In this document: positions 52,095-56,332 of the stretch, piece by piece
How positions within the stretch are numbered: position 1 is the first letter of the stretch
Layout of the letters: each line of letters starts with the position of its first letter
Origin: Siminovitchia terrae
GTDB taxonomy: Bacteria > Bacillota > Bacilli > Bacillales > Bacillaceae_C
NCBI RefSeq assembly: GCF_003605405.2
Contig: NZ_QYTW02000034.1
Span: forward strand, 1-56,332
Reading direction: 5' to 3'
Length of the DNA: 56,332 bases
Notes under the pieces: model-generated
Told to the model about the DNA's origin: nothing
Databases searched by the model: none
The model's input: the letters and a program-made list of their open reading frames with translations, nothing else
Program-made: the position numbers and the translations under genes

Positions 52095-52218
52095 CGTCCA
52101 CCCTCCTTTTTTGACTCTATAAAAATATGGTAACATGAAGATATCTTAACGAAAAATATATATAAAATATGCTTTGCTAAGGTTTTTCGTATATAAGAAA
52201 AGGAGTGTCAATCAACGG

Positions 52219-52626
52219 AGCCTATAAGCTCAGTCAAAACTGGCTTTCAAATGTACCTAAAGAATTAATGACTTATTTTTAAGATCTAATTAAGGCTATG
52301 AATAATTGGGAAGAAGAAATATTTAACTACTTCAATTCCCCCATAACAAACACCTATACAGAATCCCTAAATCGATTAATTAAGATAATGAATCTGTTGG
52401 TCATGGTTACTCTTTTGAAGCCCTAAGAGCAAAGGTTTTGTTCCCCAAAGGTTATCGTAAAATTAAAAAGAAAAAGAAATTCAAAGAAGTTGAAATTACT
52501 TTCGGAAAAATGTTACCTGATCAATTCCCAAATTGGGAACAAACTGGTTATGAATGGGTGTATGAAGAAATCTATGGTGCTGATTTTTCCACACTGACTA
52601 AGGCAATGGAGGAGGGTTCTTTATAG
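52219..52626 (+). pseudogene. ISL3-family transposase remnant
   Basis: The C-terminal third of an ISL3-type DDE transposase: AYKLSQNWLSN, then after an in-frame stop EEEIFNYFNSPITNTYTESLN, then a frame change near 52405 to GHGYSFEALRAKVLFPKGY. The tail to 52626 is open. One stop and one frameshift make it non-functional. No flanking terminal repeats were recognised. Confidence 0.7.
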
Positions 52627-52852
52627 CCCTCTTTCCACACTATTTTCCGAATACCCCAAAAATAATGTTAGTGCCGTAAAAAGATGTGAAAGGAAGTTTC
52701 TTTTTCGAAAAAAGTAACCAATCTAATGCTCGCTAGGAGTTCAATCAGAGGTTACTATTTTGTTCGAATATGAGCTGTAAAGAATCAAGTAATTGGGACG
52801 ATAAGCGAAAAAATGGATTTTTCGACAAGCCAAGAGGGTTTGGGTCTGGCGA

Positions 52853-52919
52853 GGTTGTCAATATAAATTTGCTCCTTATGCTCCCTCCGGTCCGCTATCG
52901 CAAATTTATATTGACAACC
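52853..52919. repeat. 20-bp perfect inverted repeat, 27-base loop
   Basis: GGTTGTCAATATAAATTTGC (52853-52872) and its exact inverse at 52900-52919. The loop is GC-richer (CTCCCTCCGG inside) than the AT-rich arms. It does not border a gene end; it may be a transposon insertion-target type stem-loop or a remnant of element ends near the ISL3 remnant. The surrounding 52627-53067 has no gene. Confidence 0.8.
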
Positions 52920-53067
52920 GTAAAGTAAGTGCACCTGGCCCAGAGCAAGAATCGAATTTCTATAATGACAGTAATGCAAGCGCTGATTTATAGCTATTGC
53001 TTGTTACTCAATCTTTAAAAATAAGCATTTTTCATTTATAAATAAATTGACAAGGAGAGTTGATTCT

Positions 53068-53511
53068 ATGGATTTTGGAGCACAAATAAAAAAGATAAGA
53101 ACTAATGGTAAGTTAACTCAAGAACAGTTAGCACAAAAATTAAATGTATCAAGACAAACTATTTCTAGTTGGGAAAACAATCGAAATTTACCTGATTTGC
53201 AAATGGTGGTCCAAATCGCTCAAACATTTAATCTTTCTCTTGATCAATTAATTTTGGGGGATGATACTATGACAAACAAATTGGTAAAAGACGGAAGCGA
53301 AGTAAGAAAAGCAAGAATGAACTTGATAAGTATCATTTTGTTAACAATCGGAGCAATTTGCTTTTTAGCAAAGGCACTTATTGGATCAGAAGTAGATAGT
53401 AACGGCATGCTAAATGAACCATTTTTCCTAATTCCAATTGGGTATTTATTTTTATTGAGTGGAGTTATAGGTTTATTAATTGCTTTGGCAAAAAAAATAA
53501 TAAAAAAGTAG
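53068..53511 (+). CDS. XRE-family helix-turn-helix regulator with two TM helices (DUF3955-like)
   Basis: 147 residues from the ATG at 53068 after AAGGAGAG; an upstream start at 53047 is not needed. N-terminal XRE HTH (LTQEQLAQKLNVSRQTISSWENNRNLPDL), then two membrane helices (about 85-105 and 118-140) with a DUF3955-like pattern. A membrane-bound regulator. Lipid or envelope sensing is a guess. Confidence 0.85.
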   Translation: MDFGAQIKKIRTNGKLTQEQLAQKLNVSRQTISSWENNRNLPDLQMVVQIAQTFNLSLDQLILGDDTMTNKLVKDGSEVRKARMNLISIILLTIGAICFLAKALIGSEVDSNGMLNEPFFLIPIGYLFLLSGVIGLLIALAKKIIKK

Positions 53512-53536
53512 TTATTTGATCCTCTGATTCACATAT

Positions 53537-53578
53537 TCCCAGTTATTTCAGTAATAGACTGTTTAACTGGGATTTTTT
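53537..53578 (+). terminator. Terminator of the xre gene
   Basis: TCCCAGTTA (53537-53545) pairs with TAACTGGGA (53564-53572), followed by six T. Confidence 0.88.
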
Positions 53579-53758
53579 GTCTTCTTAGCCGGGGAGCGTC
53601 GCGTTTTTATTACCTATTAGACAAAGCCAGTGCAATACGATGCTATAATCCCCCAGTTAAATTCTACTCGCCCCGGCTGTAGTTAATGATGAAGCTCTAT
53701 ATAATGCTGTACGTCCGTATTTATTCCAAATTGCATCTAGCTTTTTAGATTAAAGGGA
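53579..53758. other. Gene-free region with an 8-bp inverted repeat
   Basis: AGCCGGGG (53587-53594) and CCCCGGCT (53671-53678) flank 76 bases. The plus strand after 53672 has a short open frame ending RPYLFQIASSFLD, a possible gene remnant with no known family. Confidence 0.3.
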
Positions 53759-53805
53759 TTGACATTTATAGACTACAGTTGTAGTATTTTGCAATGTTGT
53801 AGTCA
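53759..53805 (+). promoter_or_regulatory. Beta-lactamase promoter with a BlaI/MecI-type operator
   Basis: TTGACA (53759-53764), 17-base spacer, TAGTAT (53782-53787). Overlapping the -10 is GACTACAGTTGTAGTA (53771-53786), which differs from the staphylococcal bla/mec dyad TACTACATATGTAGTA only at the first base and the centre. A half-site TTGTAGT follows at 53797. The promoter is about 215 bases before the bla ATG. Confidence 0.7.
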
Positions 53806-54001
53806 AATGATAATTAAATGGTGTAAAGGTTGGGTATTACGTGGCTACATTAGTGATTTTGAATTAGTGTTATAAGTAAAGATACAGCAAACAGCCAACA
53901 AATTAATATATTTTTATTAGCAATCAGTAAAGAAATTACACACTTCATCATTGCTAGGTCAAAGAAGCAAGTTATATTTTGGATAGAACTAGAAAGAGGT
54001 T

Positions 54002-54937
54002 ATGAATTTGATAAAAACATATAAAAACAAATTCAGCATGCATCATTTTACACTGCTTATGTTGTTGGTCGCGGTGATTACACTCACTGCTTGCGTGGAT
54101 AAAGACAATTCGACTAATTCTCTGTCTAAAGAGGAGAATGAAGTGGGACAAACAGCAAATACAGATGAAAAGTTTGCCCAACTCGAGAACGAGTTTGACG
54201 CTCGGATTGGTGTCTATGCGATTGATACGGGCACGAATCAGACTATCGAATATCGACCAGAAGAGCGCTTCGCTTTTGCATCTACTTACAAAGCTTTAGC
54301 CGCAGCCATCTTGCTGCAGCAGAACTATTTGGAAGATCTTATGGAAGTTATCACCTACACCGAGGATGATTTAGTTTCCTATTCTCCGATTACAGAGAAA
54401 CACGTGGATACCGGGATGACCCTTTTGGAATTAAGTGAAGCGGCGGTCCGGTTCAGTGACAACACCGCGGGGAACCTCCTATTTGAGGCATTAGGAGGTC
54501 CTAAAGGATTTGAACAAGCCTTAAGGCAAATGGGTGATAACGTTACCCAAGCGGATCGCTTTGAACCAGATTTAAATGAATTTACCCTAGGAGAAACTCG
54601 TGATACCAGCACACCGAGAGCTCTTGCCACCAGTCTTCAGGCTTTCGGAGTCAGCGACTTACTTTCCGACGATAAACGTGAATTGTTCACAAATTGGCTA
54701 AAAGGCAATGCTACAGGAGATACACTAATTCGTGCAAGCGCACCTGAAGGCTGGGAGGTTGGTGATAAGAGCGGGGCCGGAGGTTATGGAACGAGGAATG
54801 ATGTTGCCATTGTTTGGTCTCCAAACAGAGAACCAATTGTCATTGCGATTCTGTCAAAAAAAAATACGGAGGATGCTGAGTATGACGATGCGCTGATCGC
54901 GCAAGCTGCTAAGGTCGCACTTAACACTCTAAAGTGA
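54002..54937 (+). CDS. bla: Class A beta-lactamase, lipoprotein type
   Basis: 311 residues. Signal peptide with lipobox LTAC (Cys31), then the class A fold with S94-T-Y-K97, S152-D-N154, E188-P-D-L-N192 (general base Glu) and K256-S-G258. All active-site motifs intact, so the product should hydrolyse penicillins at the outer membrane face. GAAAGAGG before the ATG. A BlaI-type operator lies in the promoter, but no blaI/blaR1 is in the window. Confidence 0.93.
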   Translation: MNLIKTYKNKFSMHHFTLLMLLVAVITLTACVDKDNSTNSLSKEENEVGQTANTDEKFAQLENEFDARIGVYAIDTGTNQTIEYRPEERFAFASTYKALAAAILLQQNYLEDLMEVITYTEDDLVSYSPITEKHVDTGMTLLELSEAAVRFSDNTAGNLLFEALGGPKGFEQALRQMGDNVTQADRFEPDLNEFTLGETRDTSTPRALATSLQAFGVSDLLSDDKRELFTNWLKGNATGDTLIRASAPEGWEVGDKSGAGGYGTRNDVAIVWSPNREPIVIAILSKKNTEDAEYDDALIAQAAKVALNTLK

Positions 54938-54969
54938 ATGAGAGGCTGATTAGTTTGTACCAAGGAGTT

Positions 54970-55629
54970 GGTGGGCAGAACTCGCTATCATTCGATTGCC
55001 GCTTGAGTTGGATGATTTTTCGGTTCTTCACCTTTATACGGAACCGTTTTATGTGATTACATCCAATAAGAAGAAGTTATTTAACTTCATTCAGCAGAAA
55101 TCTCCCACTTCTGTAAGTGGTGAGATGAATGCATATTAGTATTCCATTCAGTGGGGGTTCAAACCCTGGCTGAATAAAGTCAAAGCCTCCGGCGGATGCC
55201 ACAGATTTTCAGAGGAAATTTATCGAGCGAAGCTCGATAAAATCTGGGCGCAAATACGCCAAGGCGCATTTGATTGAAGACGTATCGCTTATGGATATTC
55301 AGGACCTGCCGCTCTTATTGCCCAGTACACAGGGGTTAGGTGTGCATTATTTGATTTTGGAAGCTTTTTCTCGATTTCACCTGCACCCCAAAATTATTGA
55401 AGAATGTTCAGACATTTCACTTTTGATGGATTTGGTTTCATCTGACTTTTGTGCATCAATTGTTCCAGAAACCCTGCTTAAGCGATATAAAGAGTATGCT
55501 ATATACGCTTACAAAATATCCAGTATAATGGAGATGGCTGCCCCGGTCGGATTAGTATGGCTGAAAAATCACCGTTTATCTAATACAGCCCAAAAGTTTA
55601 TAGAATTGTTCACAAACAAAGCGATATAA
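54970..55629 (+). pseudogene. LysR-type regulator, 5'-truncated and interrupted by R1 copy 8
   Basis: Before the repeat the frame reads AELAIIRLPLELDDFSVLHL and later EPFYVITSN; after it, EDVSLMDIQDLPLLLPSTQGL to KFIELFTNKAI. Both belong to a LysR substrate-binding domain. No helix-turn-helix part precedes 54970, where the sequence meets the bla downstream region. Excising 55081-55273 gives KKKLFEDVS in frame. Two independent lesions, so non-functional. Confidence 0.82.
55081..55273 (+). repeat. R1 repeat, copy 8 (193 bp), inserted in lysR
   Basis: Standard ends TTAACTTCATTCAGC and GGCGCATTTGA. The flanks joined without it read TTA TTT GAA in the lysR frame, so the insertion is exactly 193 bp with no target duplication. 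Boundaries are ambiguous by two T bases. Confidence 0.95.
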
Positions 55630-55874
55630 ACGTAGCATTATACGATTCATGAAGCTACCTTAGGCCCTTGGTTCGTGGATTAGACAATGACTCAGAGGGT
55701 GCGTGTAGATAAATTGGCTTTTGTTTAGCTATATGAACCAACTAACCTATATTAAAATAAACCTGTCCAGATCCCTTGGAAACCTCTGTTTTCCAAAGGC
55801 TCAGAAGTCTAATTGTATGTGATGTAGCTTTCGTTAATCATCCTCATTGGGGGGAATAATCAACCTCACCTCAA
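55630..55874. other. Intergenic, nothing recognised
   Basis: 245 bases between the lysR remnant and the convergent doxX; no strong hairpin, promoter or repeat seen. Confidence 0.3.
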
Positions 55875-56222
55875 TTATTTTCCTCGGTGATTATACAAGA
55901 CAAAAAGGAGCAAAATCATCACGATATCCAGCCTTGCAGCAAAAGCAAACTGCATGAACCCAGATGAAATCAAAGGAATTTTTGTCAATATCAATGCTGC
56001 CACCATGATTCCCATTAATGGCACTGCAGCCAGCCTTGTTCCCTTATTGATCAAAATCAAAATCCCGCACACAACCTCGGTCACCGCGACTGCAAGCATC
56101 AGCTTTTCGGGATACGGCAGCCTCAGCTGTATGAATGTGTCTGCCAGTTCCTGATTCATCCATTTCATGGCCCCGGAAACAATGAACACATAGGCGACCG
56201 CCCACCTTACCAAAGTGATCAT
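55875..56222 (-). CDS. DoxX-family membrane protein
   Basis: 115 residues from the third in-frame Met (MITLVRWAVAYVFIVSGAMKW) with AAGGGGAG upstream; the ATGs further up sit on or before the ribosome binding site. Four membrane helices of the DoxX fold, with EVVCGILILINKGTRLA in the middle. Family members are linked to oxidative and thiol stress; the role here is unknown. Confidence 0.75.
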   Translation of the reverse strand: MITLVRWAVAYVFIVSGAMKWMNQELADTFIQLRLPYPEKLMLAVAVTEVVCGILILINKGTRLAAVPLMGIMVAALILTKIPLISSGFMQFAFAARLDIVMILLLFVLYNHRGK

Positions 56223-56246
56223 TACCATCTCCCCTTTGTAAACTAT

Positions 56247-56267
56247 ATGTTTGTGTTGGACAAACAT
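56247..56267 (-). promoter_or_regulatory. Perfect dyad upstream of doxX
   Basis: ATGTTTGT (56247-56254) N5 ACAAACAT (56260-56267), a perfect 21-base dyad 25 bases before the doxX start. A regulator operator is likely; the cognate protein is unknown. Confidence 0.5.
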
Positions 56268-56293
56268 TGCTTGTTTTCATTTTTTATCATTTC

Positions 56294-56332
56294 CTGACAG
56301 AAGACTCCCACTTCAAGGAATATAAAGGGCGG
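56294..56332 (+). mobile_element. Possible element edge at the window end
   Basis: GACAGAAGACTCCCACTTCAA recalls the CTCCCACTT stem of the tnpB element right end (270-278) and of R1. It may be the left edge of another IS200/IS605-type element; the rest is outside the window. Confidence 0.25.

Overview
The window looks like a chromosomal segment of a low-to-mid GC, spore-former-type Bacillaceae (Cytobacillus, Mesobacillus or Neobacillus are plausible; genus not provable here). Evidence: AGGAGG-type ribosome binding sites, frequent GTG/TTG starts, and Bacillus families such as SigV/RsiV, PdaC, GlpP, YitT, YwnF, PdxK and SLAP. No rRNA, tRNA or CRISPR array was seen. The window starts inside an IS200/IS605-type tnpB and ends in what may be another element edge.

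Layout. 1-6.7 kb: tnpB remnant, a structured non-coding stretch, and a 1934-residue DUF4011/SF1-helicase/Vsr-like nuclease/DUF3320 protein (Hhe-type defence candidate). 7.3-12.9 kb: small membrane proteins and a DJ-1/PfpI protein divergent from an OmpR/HK two-component system, then decayed genes. 12.9-16.3 kb: lysozyme-response module, pdaC and sigV-rsiV, each preceded by the same ECF-type promoter motif. 16.9-27.2 kb: amide/hydantoin island: N,N-dimethylformamidase subunits, a FadR-type regulator with a perfect TGGTnnnACCA operator, a 10-TM transporter, small proteins, and hyuA/hyuB. 27.3-37.2 kb: secreted glycerophosphodiesterase with Pho-box-like repeats, YitT, lipoproteins, cold shock protein, EamA transporter. 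37.3-44.2 kb: glpP, a terminator, then a glycerol-3-phosphate ABC (ugp-like) operon with a sugar-phosphate isomerase-like protein and HAD phosphatase. 44.2-46.8 kb: SLAP protein and a TetR/YwnF/small-alarmone-synthetase operon with twin TetR-type operators. 46.9-56.3 kb: lipoproteins, MerR/TipAS regulator with its own 19-bp-spacer promoter, pdxK, deaminase, ankyrin lipoprotein, ISL3 remnant, class A beta-lactamase with a BlaI-type operator, a lysR gene split by a repeat, and a DoxX protein.

The most striking unexplained signal is repeat family R1: eight copies, six of them 192-194 bp, all on the plus strand, with sharp ends TTAAC...TTTGA and conserved nested palindromes. One copy splits a lysR gene, and removing exactly 193 bp restores the frame with no target duplication. 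Three copies sit inside or at the head of the amide/hydantoin operon. A second family (R2) is built from mini-hairpins that present AGGA in the loop on stems that vary in a compensatory way; one array lies in the ugp leader between the GlpP-type terminator and ugpB.
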